A stretch of 64,000 bases of DNA. Origin: JAWRCU01 sp033542235. GTDB lineage: Bacteria; Pseudomonadota; Alphaproteobacteria; Rhizobiales; Rhizobiaceae. The position numbers were made by a program, and so were the translations under genes. The notes under the pieces were generated by a model. That model did not search any database. It was not told where the DNA came from and worked only from the letters and a program-made list of their open reading frames with translations. The DNA lies in NCBI RefSeq assembly GCF_033542235.1, contig NZ_JAWRCU010000013.1, positions 124,001-188,000 of the forward strand, read 5' to 3'. This document shows, in pieces, positions 26,363 through 34,105 of the stretch (the first letter of the stretch is position 1; each line of letters starts with the position of its first letter).

Positions 26363-27436
26363 ATGGCCGATCCATTCCTCTCGATCCAGCATGTCAGGAA
26401 GTCATTCGGCCAGAACATGGTCGTGCAGGACTTCAGCCTGGACGCGGCGCCCGGTGAGTTCGTCTCCTTCCTCGGGCCGTCGGGCTGCGGCAAGACGACC
26501 GTGCTCAGGATGGTGGCCGGTTTCGAGGAGCCGAGCTCGGGCGCCATTCTTGTCGGCGGCAAGGACGTGACCCGGCTCAAGCCCAACCAGCGCAATGTCG
26601 GCATGGTCTTCCAGGCCTATGCGCTGTTCCCGAACCTGACCGTCGCGCAGAACGTCGGCTTCGGCCTCAAGGTTGCAGGCGTGTCCAAGGCTGACGCAGA
26701 CAAGCGCGTGGCCGAGATGCTCAACATCATCAAGCTGCCGCTCGACCAGTTTGGAAGCCGCTATCCCTACCAGCTCTCAGGCGGTCAGCAGCAGCGCGTC
26801 GCGCTCGCGCGCGCTCTGGCGCCGCGCCCGAAACTGCTGTTGCTGGACGAGCCGCTGTCGGCGCTCGATGCCAAGGTGCGCGTGTCGCTGCGCGAGGAGA
26901 TCCGCTCGATCCAGCAGAAGCTCGGCATCACGACGATCTTCGTCACGCATGACCAGGAAGAGGCGCTGTCCATCTCGGATCGCGTCGCAGTCATGTATGG
27001 CGGCAGGGCAGAGCAGGTCGGCACGCCCTTCGAGATCTACAATCGCCCGGCGACCAGGTTCGTCGCCAATTTCGTCGGCACGCTCAACGTGCTCAAGGGC
27101 ACGGTGTCGGATGCCGCTTCCGGCAAGGTCCGCGTCGGCGAGGGCGAGGTGATGCTGAAGAACAAGCTCAACGGCTCGAAATCCGGCGACAGCCTGACGC
27201 TGGCACTCAGGCCAGAAGCGATTTCGCTCGGCCGCCAGCCGGGCCGCGAAGCCAGCCTCGGCGGCCAGATCTCGGAAGTCAGCTTCCTCGGTTCGGTAAT
27301 CCGCGTGAAGGTCGGGCTTGGCGCGGACGCTGTGTCGCTCGACACCTTCAACAATCCCGCTGCGCCGCCGCCGACCGTCGGCGAGAGAGCCGATATCAGC
27401 TTCTCGCCGGACGATGTGCTCGTGCTGCACGACTAG
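26363..27436 (+). CDS. ABC transporter ATP-binding protein (PotA-like)
   Basis: A 357-residue ATPase. Walker A GPSGCGKT is at residues 38-45, the signature LSGGQQQR and Walker B LLLLDEPLSALD follow, and the switch His is in FVTHDQEEAL. After about residue 240 a TOBE-like regulatory domain (LRPEAISLG) is present, as in polyamine and iron importers. It is the last gene of the plus-strand string; the next gene is convergent, 42 bases away. Confidence 0.94.
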   Translation: MADPFLSIQHVRKSFGQNMVVQDFSLDAAPGEFVSFLGPSGCGKTTVLRMVAGFEEPSSGAILVGGKDVTRLKPNQRNVGMVFQAYALFPNLTVAQNVGFGLKVAGVSKADADKRVAEMLNIIKLPLDQFGSRYPYQLSGGQQQRVALARALAPRPKLLLLDEPLSALDAKVRVSLREEIRSIQQKLGITTIFVTHDQEEALSISDRVAVMYGGRAEQVGTPFEIYNRPATRFVANFVGTLNVLKGTVSDAASGKVRVGEGEVMLKNKLNGSKSGDSLTLALRPEAISLGRQPGREASLGGQISEVSFLGSVIRVKVGLGADAVSLDTFNNPAAPPPTVGERADISFSPDDVLVLHD

Positions 27437-27478
27437 ATCCACAAGCTCGTACATGTCGGCCGCACGGGGATCCCTGTC

Positions 27479-28807
27479 TCAGGCCGATTTCGACCAGCTC
27501 TCCTCCTTCGCACCGAGCAGATAGAATACCAGCAGGGAATAGAGCGACGCCGGCAGGCTGAGGACCATCACGGACTCGGTAAGCGAAAAGGCCCCGAATC
27601 CCAGCACGACGATCACCCCAAGAAGGGCTGGCATCGTCGCTGGCCAATCGGAAAAGGGTCGCGCCCGCAGGAAGAAGAGCAACGGCACAAGCACAAACGC
27701 CAGTCCGGCTGCGCCCCTCAGCAGGCCGCCCTTGGCGAGGTCGTTGGCGTATTGATTGTGCGCCTGATTGAAGTTCGCCTTGAGCCGGTCTTCGGGATTG
27801 GGTGACGAGTTCGCCCCGGCAATCGCCTCGGTCCAACCTAGATAACCGGCTCCGAGCCACACGTTCTTCCGAAACAGGTCAAACGCGGCCACCAACAGGG
27901 CTCGCCGAATGTGGGCAGATTGGTCTTCCTGGGCAGATTGGCCCTCATGCCCGGCGGCCGTCTCTTGGGGCAAGCCCATAGCGATCAGAGCCGTTTCTGT
28001 GCGTGTTCGCAGCTTGCCCCCATCCGATACGAAAAGAGCGAATGCAACGAGAATGTAGGCGAAGAGCAGCGCAAGGCGCCGCCAGCTCCAAGCGCTGACA
28101 AGTCGAAGGGCGAGGGGAGCGAGCATGAATGGCAGCGCCAGCAGAGCGCCGCGCGAACCGGAAAAGAACGTCGCAACAAGCCCGCCGAAACCGGCGGCTC
28201 CATAGAACATCGAATGAACGCGGCTCTCGATCGAGAACATGGCGCCGGCCAGCGAGACCGCACTGAACAGTGCGGCAATCATTCCGAACCTGATTGCGTT
28301 GGTTGGACCTTCCGCACGATCTGCCCCCAGCCAAACCACTTGCACTACGGCTACGACGCAGGCGAGCAAGGCGCCGACCGCTGCACCATCGAGGATCAGC
28401 CTTGTCGAATATTTCCAGATGAAGTTCACCACGACGTAAGCAATGAAGAACCGTTTCAGGGCGACTTCGAGCTCTCCCCATTCCCGATGATAAAAGGAGA
28501 GAAAAAGGACGATCAGCGTCAGGCCCGAGACGACGAGATACATTCGCCCGATGTCGGAGCGGCAGAACTCGAGGGTGAAGTTCCTGAAGGATTGCACTAC
28601 CAGGCGCAGACGCGAGACGAGTGCGAGTGCGGCGAGATAGAGCAGAAGCAGTCCACCGGCGCCGATGTTGATGACCAGGCTGAGCACCAAGGTCAGGAAC
28701 ACGATCGGATTGCCGCAGCGCCGTGTCACCGCTTCCGCGGTGGACACTGACGCACAATGGTCGGCATTCGCTGCCCCAGAAGGCAGACTCGGCGATAACG
28801 GGTTCAT
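27479..28807 (-). CDS. O-antigen ligase/polymerase family membrane protein (Wzy/WaaL-like)
   Basis: A 442-residue polytopic membrane protein with about ten to twelve hydrophobic segments. The central SGSRGALLALPFML and the long periplasmic loop with NFNQAHNQYANDLAKGGLLR carry the Arg and His typical of Wzy_C-type ligases, which join polysaccharide to lipid A core or polymerise repeat units. I set the start at the ATG at 28807; an ATG at 28894 would add 29 residues of unlikely composition. No other O-antigen gene is adjacent. Confidence 0.82.
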   Translation of the reverse strand: MNPLSPSLPSGAANADHCASVSTAEAVTRRCGNPIVFLTLVLSLVINIGAGGLLLLYLAALALVSRLRLVVQSFRNFTLEFCRSDIGRMYLVVSGLTLIVLFLSFYHREWGELEVALKRFFIAYVVVNFIWKYSTRLILDGAAVGALLACVVAVVQVVWLGADRAEGPTNAIRFGMIAALFSAVSLAGAMFSIESRVHSMFYGAAGFGGLVATFFSGSRGALLALPFMLAPLALRLVSAWSWRRLALLFAYILVAFALFVSDGGKLRTRTETALIAMGLPQETAAGHEGQSAQEDQSAHIRRALLVAAFDLFRKNVWLGAGYLGWTEAIAGANSSPNPEDRLKANFNQAHNQYANDLAKGGLLRGAAGLAFVLVPLLFFLRARPFSDWPATMPALLGVIVVLGFGAFSLTESVMVLSLPASLYSLLVFYLLGAKEESWSKSA

Positions 28808-29044
28808 GGATGGCCGACCGGGATGTAATTGAAGTTGAACCAAATTTGGCCAGTCACACAAGCATGCCGCCCGCGCGAAAGGCAATAGGCTCATTCATCG
28901 TACTTTCACTGCTTTTCGCAGCCTGAACTGATCCGGACGTCAGCAACTTTATGGTGCGCTGACCTGTAGTTTGGGATCATGCCGCAAGTCGCATTCTGCG
29001 GACGAATAAGCTAGCTTTCGAAGCACAGTCCTGGAGCCGACCGA

Positions 29045-29806
29045 TTGACCTCCGTCGTACTCAGCGTCGTCATATTCGTATGCCTCTTCGGCGCAGCATT
29101 GCTCGGCATGCTGCTTCGCACCCACCTGCCGGACGAGCATCTCACCGCCGAATCCAGGGATGTCATCAAGCTTGCCACGGCGGTGGTAGGCACCCTGTCG
29201 GCCCTCGTTCTTGGGCTTCTGATCGCGTCCGCGAAGTCGGACTATGACGGGGCCGAATTGGATCTGCGGGCTTCAGCTGGTCATCTCGTCCTGCTGGACC
29301 GGGTGATGGCGCAGTATGGTCCCGAAACTCAAGAGGCTCGGACCCGGCTTAAGCAACTGGTGATCGCCAGACTCGATCAGAGATGGGGAGATTTCGATAT
29401 CGGCGCACGGGCCGATAATTCCAGGGTCGATCCCGGCATCGAGCCAGTCCAGGAAATCCTTCGGTCATTGACGCCGAAGACCGATGCGCAGCACTGGCTG
29501 CAGACGCGGGCCCTCGATGTCAGCGGAAAACTCGCGGAAGCTCACTGGCTCCTGGTCGAGACCGGCGAGGAAGGTCTGCCCTGGCCCTTTCTGATTGTGA
29601 TGGCATTCTGGCTGGCCGTGCTGTTCGCAACATTCGGCCTTTTCGCGCCGGGCAACTCGACGGTCGTGCTCGTGTTGCTCGTATGCTCGCTGTCGGTCGC
29701 CGGGGCGGTCTTTCTGATCGTCGACTTGGCCAACCCGTATCTCGGGCTGATCTATATTTCCGACGCACCTTTGCGAGACGCGCTGGAAGAGCTCGGGCGG
29801 AGCTGA
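29045..29806 (+). CDS. DUF4239 membrane protein
   Basis: A 253-residue membrane protein with a TTG start at 29045 (GGAG nine bases before it); a later start would lose the first membrane segment. The region HLTAESRDVIKLATAVVG followed by LSALVLGLLIASAKSDYDGA is the DUF4239 hallmark. Two C-terminal membrane segments follow (LIVMAFWLAVLFATFGLF and VVLVLLVCSLSVAGAVFLI). The family is distantly bestrophin-like but no function is established. Confidence 0.8.
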   Translation: MTSVVLSVVIFVCLFGAALLGMLLRTHLPDEHLTAESRDVIKLATAVVGTLSALVLGLLIASAKSDYDGAELDLRASAGHLVLLDRVMAQYGPETQEARTRLKQLVIARLDQRWGDFDIGARADNSRVDPGIEPVQEILRSLTPKTDAQHWLQTRALDVSGKLAEAHWLLVETGEEGLPWPFLIVMAFWLAVLFATFGLFAPGNSTVVLVLLVCSLSVAGAVFLIVDLANPYLGLIYISDAPLRDALEELGRS

Positions 29807-29875
29807 TTGAGCGGCGCGCGCAAACACGGCGCGCCCAGAAGCGAGCTTAGCTGTAGTTGCGATATCGGTGGCGAA

Positions 29876-29950
<75 letters not shown>

Positions 29951-30048
29951 ATTCGACGCGGGGGCTTACACCACATTCATGCTGGAGCCGTCAATAGCCG
30001 GCAGACGGGAATTCTGGAGGCAATTGCCGCGCGATGAACACGATGTGG

Positions 30049-30411
30049 TCAGGCAGCCTTCAGCATCTTCTCGACCTCGTTGACGAGGTCGCGCAAGTGG
30101 AACGGCTTTGAAAGGACCTTGGCGTCCTTTGGCGCCTTCGAATCCGGGTTCAGCGCCACGGCGGCAAAGCCGGTGATGAACATCACCTTCAGGTCGGGGT
30201 CGATTTCGGTCGCACGGCGTGCCAGTTCGATGCCGTCCATCTCCGGCATCACGATGTCGGTCAAAAGCAGGGAAAAGGGCTCCTCGCGCAGGCGCTCGTA
30301 GGCGCTCGCCCCATTGTCGAAGTCGGAAACGTCGTAGCCGGCCCGCTCCAACGCCTTCACCAGGAAGCGACGCATGTCGTCATCGTCTTCTGCAAGGAGA
30401 ATTCGCGCCAT
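30049..30411 (-). CDS. cpdR: CpdR-type single-domain response regulator
   Basis: A 120-residue receiver with no output domain. The acidic pocket is AEDDDDMRRF, the phosphoacceptor is Asp52 in LLLTDIVMPEMDG, and the Lys is in VLSKPFHLRDL. The sequence matches the CpdR family closely, including FITGFAAVAL. CpdR controls ClpXP-dependent turnover of CtrA and polar localisation of ClpX in Caulobacter, and the cell cycle in Sinorhizobium. The divergent N-formylglutamate amidohydrolase gene is its usual rhizobial neighbour as I recall it. Confidence 0.92.
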   Translation of the reverse strand: MARILLAEDDDDMRRFLVKALERAGYDVSDFDNGASAYERLREEPFSLLLTDIVMPEMDGIELARRATEIDPDLKVMFITGFAAVALNPDSKAPKDAKVLSKPFHLRDLVNEVEKMLKAA

Positions 30412-30455
30412 GGATTCCCGTCCGACTCACCAGAAAAGCGCCGCGATGCGGCCTA

Positions 30456-30463
30456 TTAACCAT
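30456..30463. promoter_or_regulatory. Possible CtrA half-site upstream of cpdR
   Basis: TTAACCAT occurs 45 bases upstream of the cpdR start. This is the half-site used by CtrA in several alphaproteobacteria. A feedback loop from CtrA to cpdR would be sensible, but one 8-base match is weak evidence. Confidence 0.3.
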
Positions 30464-30618
30464 GTTCTGTATATGAGTAGCGGAGGGTAAACATCAAGTG
30501 AACGGTCTTTGCACTGGCCTATCCAGGAACCCACTTCCAACGGCGGACTGGACAGGGCGGCGCGAGGGTGGCACGGTCGGTTCATGAGCGCGTGGTTCGT
30601 TACACTCGGACAGGCCGG

Positions 30619-31509
30619 ATGACGCCGGCCGATGATTTTGCGGCTTTGCCGCCGTTTGAGATCAGGCGATCCGCCGACCAGAGGGTACCCTTCGTCTTCA
30701 ACTCGCCGCATAGCGGCCGCTGCTACCCGGACCGGTTCCTCTCAATGGCGCGGCTCGATCGCAACACGATCCGCCGCTCTGAGGACTGCTTCGTAGACGA
30801 GCTGTTCGGCGCGGCAGTGCCACTCGGGGCGCCACTGCTCGTTGCGAACTTCCCCCGGGCCTATATCGACGTGAACCGCGAGCCCTGGGAGCTTGATCCA
30901 CGCATGTTCGCCGAGCCTGTTCCCTCCTTCGCCAACATCCGTTCGGCGCGGGTGGCCGGCGGTCTCGGGACGGTGCCGCGGCTGGTGGGCGAGGGTCTCG
31001 ATATCTACTCGGGGCGGCTGCCGCTGGCTGAGGCTATCGGCCGCATCGAGGCAGTATACAAGCCTTATCACGAGGCGCTGAAACGGCTGGTTACTGCGAC
31101 GCATCAGCGCTTCGGGTTCGCCGTGCTCGTCGATTGCCACTCGATGCCGGCCAGCATCCGCGTCGGTGACAATGGCGTGAGACCGGATTTTATCGTCGGC
31201 GACCGTTTCGGCGCGTCGGCCTCGGCCGCGCTCACCGAGCATGCGATCAACCTGCTGATCGGGATGGGCTACACGGTAGCCCACAACAAGCCGTATGCGG
31301 GCGGCTTCATCACTGAACATTATGGCCGGCCGGCCCGGGGGCTGCATGCGCTGCAGGTCGAGGTCAACCGCGGTCTCTACATGAACGAGCGTACTTTCCA
31401 GAAATCGAGCGGCTTCGATGCGCTCGCGGACGATCTCACTCGCTTCGTCGCCGACCTCATGGCGATCCCCGACTGCCACTTTACCGAGCTGCCGCTTGCG
31501 GCCGAGTAG
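30619..31509 (+). CDS. N-formylglutamate amidohydrolase family protein (cpdR-linked copy)
   Basis: A 296-residue protein read from the ATG at 30619; a GTG at 30568 is possible but adds an atypical Arg-rich start. Family motifs are VPFVFNSPHSGRCYP, ANFPRAYIDVNREPWELDP, LVDCHSMPAS and LQVEVNRGLYMNE. It differs clearly from the copy at 15386-16192, so the two are old paralogues or subfamilies. Its catalytic class is amide hydrolysis of N-acylated acidic amino acids; the true substrate is unknown. Confidence 0.88.
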   Translation: MTPADDFAALPPFEIRRSADQRVPFVFNSPHSGRCYPDRFLSMARLDRNTIRRSEDCFVDELFGAAVPLGAPLLVANFPRAYIDVNREPWELDPRMFAEPVPSFANIRSARVAGGLGTVPRLVGEGLDIYSGRLPLAEAIGRIEAVYKPYHEALKRLVTATHQRFGFAVLVDCHSMPASIRVGDNGVRPDFIVGDRFGASASAALTEHAINLLIGMGYTVAHNKPYAGGFITEHYGRPARGLHALQVEVNRGLYMNERTFQKSSGFDALADDLTRFVADLMAIPDCHFTELPLAAE

Positions 31510-31642
31510 AGCATGATCCGAGGCTCGGCGCTGAAAAAGGCTGCCTGCGTTTCGGATAAACCCATGCAAGAAAACAAAGGGCTGCAGGAGGATGAATGCC
31601 CGCGCTTCCACCGGCCGGGCAATAGACTCTGAAGCAGAGAAT

Positions 31643-31672
31643 AAAAAAGACCGCGCCGTTGCCGACGCGGTC
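31643..31672 (-). terminator. Rho-independent terminator of the small RNA
   Basis: On the minus strand, GACCGCG and CGCGGTC form the outer stem (31672-31666 with 31655-31649) closed by further partial pairing, followed immediately by TTTTTT at 31648-31643. Confidence 0.88.
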
Positions 31673-31724
31673 GAAGTCTAGGGAGGAAACGCCCAAGGAG
31701 GGCATGGACAGAACAATCCGTCCG
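31643..31724 (-). ncRNA. mmgR: MmgR/alpha-r8-like trans-acting small RNA
   Basis: A complete small-RNA unit lies on the minus strand between the amidohydrolase and IMPase-type genes. A sigma-70 promoter (TTGACA, 16 bases, TACCCT) predicts a start near 31724. The RNA would be about 82 nt: a first hairpin, a hairpin GCCC-UCCUU-GGGC, a single-stranded GUUUCCUCCCUAG, and a terminator stem GACCGCG/CGCGGUC with six U. The CU-rich loops can pair with Shine-Dalgarno sequences. MmgR of Sinorhizobium meliloti, as I recall, has about the same size and a conserved UUUCCUCCCU; identity with that family is from memory, not a search. Confidence 0.78.
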
Positions 31725-31730
31725 TGGATA

Positions 31731-31758
31731 AGGGTATTGTGCGCTGCACAAATGTCAA
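31731..31758 (-). promoter_or_regulatory. Promoter of the small RNA
   Basis: On the minus strand, a perfect TTGACA (-35, 31758-31753) is followed after 16 bases by TACCCT (31736-31731). A short palindrome, TTTGTGCAGCGCACAA, fills the spacer and might bind a regulator. Confidence 0.65.
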
Positions 31759-31849
31759 GGCGCGCTCGCCCCTTTTTCAGGAAGAATGATAAATTCGCAT
31801 CGATTCGCCACAAGCGTGGCATTCCTGCATCAGTGAAAGAGTCCCAGAA

Positions 31850-32623
31850 ATGAATGTGACGGCGGAGTTCATGCGGCGCATCGCCGCCGCCGCTGCAGCC
31901 GAGACGCTGCCGCGGTTCAGGGCCGAAGGCGCGGTGTCCAACAAGAGGGCGGCGGGGTTTGATCCAGTCACCGAGGCTGACCGCGAAGCGGAACGGGCGA
32001 TCAAATCTTTGATTTTACACGAATTTCCGGATCACGGTGTGCTTGGCGAGGAGCACGGTGCTGTGAATGCTGGAAGCCGCTATGTCTGGGTCATCGATCC
32101 GATCGACGGAACGCGCGCCTTCATCTCCGGCCTTCCTGTCTGGGGCACGCTTGTCGGACTCACGGTCGACGGCGAAGCGGTGGCCGGATTGATGTCGCAG
32201 CCCTTCACTGGTGAATTGTTCTACGCGACTGATTCGGGTTCGCACTATGAAGGGCCGGGCGGGCCGCGCATTCTCAAGACGCGAGCGACCAAGCGGCTTG
32301 GCGATGCGACGCTCTTCACGACGACGCCTGCACTTTACAAGGATGCCAAGCGGACACTTTACGATCGGCTCGAAAGCTCGGTCAGGCTCGCACGCTACGG
32401 TACCGACTGCTACGCCTTCGCTATGGTCGCCGCAGGTCATGCGGATATCGTTGCCGATCCCGGCCTGCATTCCTATGACATCGTCGCGCTGATCCCGATC
32501 ATCGAGAAGGCCGGCGGCGTCGTGACGACCTTCGACGGCCGCCCGGCCGAGAAGGGCGGCGATATCCTGGCCGCGGCAACGCCGGAGCTGCATCGGGCGG
32601 CAATGGAGATTTTGAACGGCTAG
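31850..32623 (+). CDS. hisN: Inositol monophosphatase family phosphatase, probable histidinol-phosphatase (HisN type)
   Basis: A 257-residue Mg-dependent phosphatase. Metal-site motifs are GEEHG, WVIDPIDGTRAFISG and the C-terminal SYDIVALIPIIEKAGG. The run RAFISGLPVWGTLVGL is characteristic of the alphaproteobacterial group annotated as histidinol-phosphatase, which dephosphorylates L-histidinol phosphate; other IMPase substrates cannot be excluded. The TAG stop is the first triplet of an octamer repeat (element D). Confidence 0.82.
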   Translation: MNVTAEFMRRIAAAAAAETLPRFRAEGAVSNKRAAGFDPVTEADREAERAIKSLILHEFPDHGVLGEEHGAVNAGSRYVWVIDPIDGTRAFISGLPVWGTLVGLTVDGEAVAGLMSQPFTGELFYATDSGSHYEGPGGPRILKTRATKRLGDATLFTTTPALYKDAKRTLYDRLESSVRLARYGTDCYAFAMVAAGHADIVADPGLHSYDIVALIPIIEKAGGVVTTFDGRPAEKGGDILAAATPELHRAAMEILNG

Positions 32624-32806
32624 GGCAATAGGGCAGTAGGGCAATAAGGCAGTAGGGGAGTAGGGGAGTAGGGGACGCGGCCAGCGACGACGAAAAATGA
32701 CTTGCGGGCAGCAGGAGGGACGGGATGCTTTCTACTGCCCTACTGCCCTACTGCCCTACTGCCCTACTGCCCTACTGCCCTACTGCCCTACTGCCCTACT
32801 GCCCTA
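32621..32806. repeat. Paired octamer-repeat element D
   Basis: The G arm (32621-32673) has GGGCAATA, GGGCAGTA and GGGGAGTA units. The C arm has nine perfect tandem copies of TACTGCCC at 32733-32804. The element exactly fills the gap between two convergent genes: the phosphatase stop TAG is in the first unit and the hydrolase stop TAG (32806-32804) in the last. The perfect tract is likely to vary in copy number. Confidence 0.93.
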
Positions 32807-33772
32807 CACTTCGCTCCCCGGCACGAAAGCATCGAACGCGGCGAGGAACTGCTCGCGGTAGATGTCGGCCTCCTGCAGGATCTCGTGCCGGGAACCGTCG
32901 ATCGTGAGCACCGACGCCGACCTTATCCGCCGTGCATAGCGCTCGATCGCCGGAGTGGAGACGACAGCATCTGCGCCGGCGGCGATGAATAGCGTGGGGA
33001 TTTGCAACCTGGCGATGAAATCCTCGCCCTGCACGGCCTCGGATGCGATGCAGGCGGCGCGCACCCAGGCTACTGTCGGGCCGCCCAGCGCGAGCTGTGG
33101 CCAGGTTTCGTAGACAGACTGGTTGCGCATGTAACGGCGGCGGTCCGTGGTCAGCACATTGGTTGAAAACGGCTTTGCCTCGCGCGGGCGTCGCCCGCCT
33201 CCCATGTACATGCCGCCGAGGCCGGCAGCGTAGAGCGTCGAGGCCATGCGATGGATGGTGCGCATGGAGAAGGGGAATCCCGCAATCGCCAGTGGCGGTG
33301 CGATCAGCACCATGCGGCGCAAGCGGTTGACCATGGAAGGCGTGGAAAGCAGCGCGATCACCGCACCGGTCGAATGGCCCAGCATGTAAAATGGGCCGCG
33401 GCAGTCCGGCAGCACAATTTGCTGGAAGAACTGCTCAAGGTCGCGCACATAATCTCGGAAGCTGTCGACGTAGCCGCGCTCGGGGTCTTTCAGCATGCGG
33501 TCCGACTCGCCCTGGCCGCGCCAGTCGATGATCGCTACGCCAAGGCCGCGGGCATTGAGGTCGCGGATCGTCTCGAAATATTTTTCGATGCACTCGTTGC
33601 GGCCGGGCAGAACGACGACGGTGCCGTTCAATGGACGACTGGTGGCGGCGAAATGGGCATAGCGCAGCCGCAGGCCGTCCCGTGTGGCCAGGAAGCCCGC
33701 AACCGGCTTCTCGGGTGCGGGATTGCCGGGAGTTTCATGCAAGATGCTCTGCATAGGCTGCGTGTGAAGCAT
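32804..33772 (-). CDS. Alpha/beta hydrolase (lysophospholipase/monoacylglycerol lipase-like)
   Basis: A 322-residue hydrolase; an ATG at 33754 is an equally likely start. The nucleophile elbow is GHSTG, the oxyanion region VVVLPGRNECIEKYFE, the acid is in AAGADAVVS and the His is in GSRHEIL. The IDWRGQGES strand-turn is typical of serine hydrolases near PldB. No signal peptide, so a cytosolic lipid or ester hydrolase is likely. Its TAG stop is built from the adjoining octamer repeat. Confidence 0.88.
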   Translation of the reverse strand: MLHTQPMQSILHETPGNPAPEKPVAGFLATRDGLRLRYAHFAATSRPLNGTVVVLPGRNECIEKYFETIRDLNARGLGVAIIDWRGQGESDRMLKDPERGYVDSFRDYVRDLEQFFQQIVLPDCRGPFYMLGHSTGAVIALLSTPSMVNRLRRMVLIAPPLAIAGFPFSMRTIHRMASTLYAAGLGGMYMGGGRRPREAKPFSTNVLTTDRRRYMRNQSVYETWPQLALGGPTVAWVRAACIASEAVQGEDFIARLQIPTLFIAAGADAVVSTPAIERYARRIRSASVLTIDGSRHEILQEADIYREQFLAAFDAFVPGSEV

Positions 33773-33821
33773 GATTGCCGGTGATAGGCAGGCGAAATGG
33801 CGAAAGCAAGGGAAGGTGGAT

Positions 33822-33972
33822 GAGAGAGGGGAGTAGGGGAATAAGGGAGTAGGGGAGTTATTCGGGATCGGCGGGCTAATTAGCGGTCATCACGGAACGC
33901 TGCGGCCGCATTCGTAAGAGCCCGTTGAGCCCTATTCCCCTACTCCCGTATTCCCCTACTCCCCTAGTCCCT
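33822..33972. repeat. Paired octamer-repeat element E
   Basis: G arm about 33822-33860 (GGGGAGTA, GGGGAATA, AGGGAGTA); C arm about 33930-33972 (CCCTATTC, CCCTACTC, CCGTATTC). The loop is about 70 bases. It lies between two divergent genes, the hydrolase and hsp20, and its right edge touches the heat-shock promoter. This shows the element class is not confined to gene ends. Confidence 0.88.
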
Positions 33973-34000
33973 TGAAATCGAAAGGACGAAGACCCAGATC
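33971..34000 (+). promoter_or_regulatory. Candidate RpoH (sigma-32-type) promoter for hsp20
   Basis: CTTGAA (33971-33976) and CCCAGATC (33993-34000) with a 16-base spacer resemble the alphaproteobacterial RpoH pattern (CTTGAA ... CCTATNT-like). It would start transcription near 34007, giving a leader of about 100 bases before hsp20. Confidence 0.5.
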
Positions 34001-34006
34001 AACATT

Positions 34007-34105
34007 GCGACCGCCGCTAGGGGTCGCGGTTCCAGGGAGTCGCCATTCAGGGTCTTCCCGCGAGGGATCGAAACGCAAACTTGTTGCTCACAGGAGAACA
34101 GAACC
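34007..34105 (+). promoter_or_regulatory. ROSE-type RNA thermometer in the hsp20 leader
   Basis: The leader has a stem GCGACC/GGTCGC (34007-34027), a second weaker stem, and a 3' hairpin in which TTGCT (34084-34088) faces the ribosome site AGGAG (34092-34096). UUGCU pairing with the Shine-Dalgarno around an unpaired G is the hallmark of ROSE elements, which melt on heating and release translation of small heat-shock genes in rhizobia. Confidence 0.68.

Noticed and set aside
32733..32804. CRISPR array
   Set aside because: The repeat unit is 8 bases with no spacers, so it is a tandem array, and no cas genes are present.
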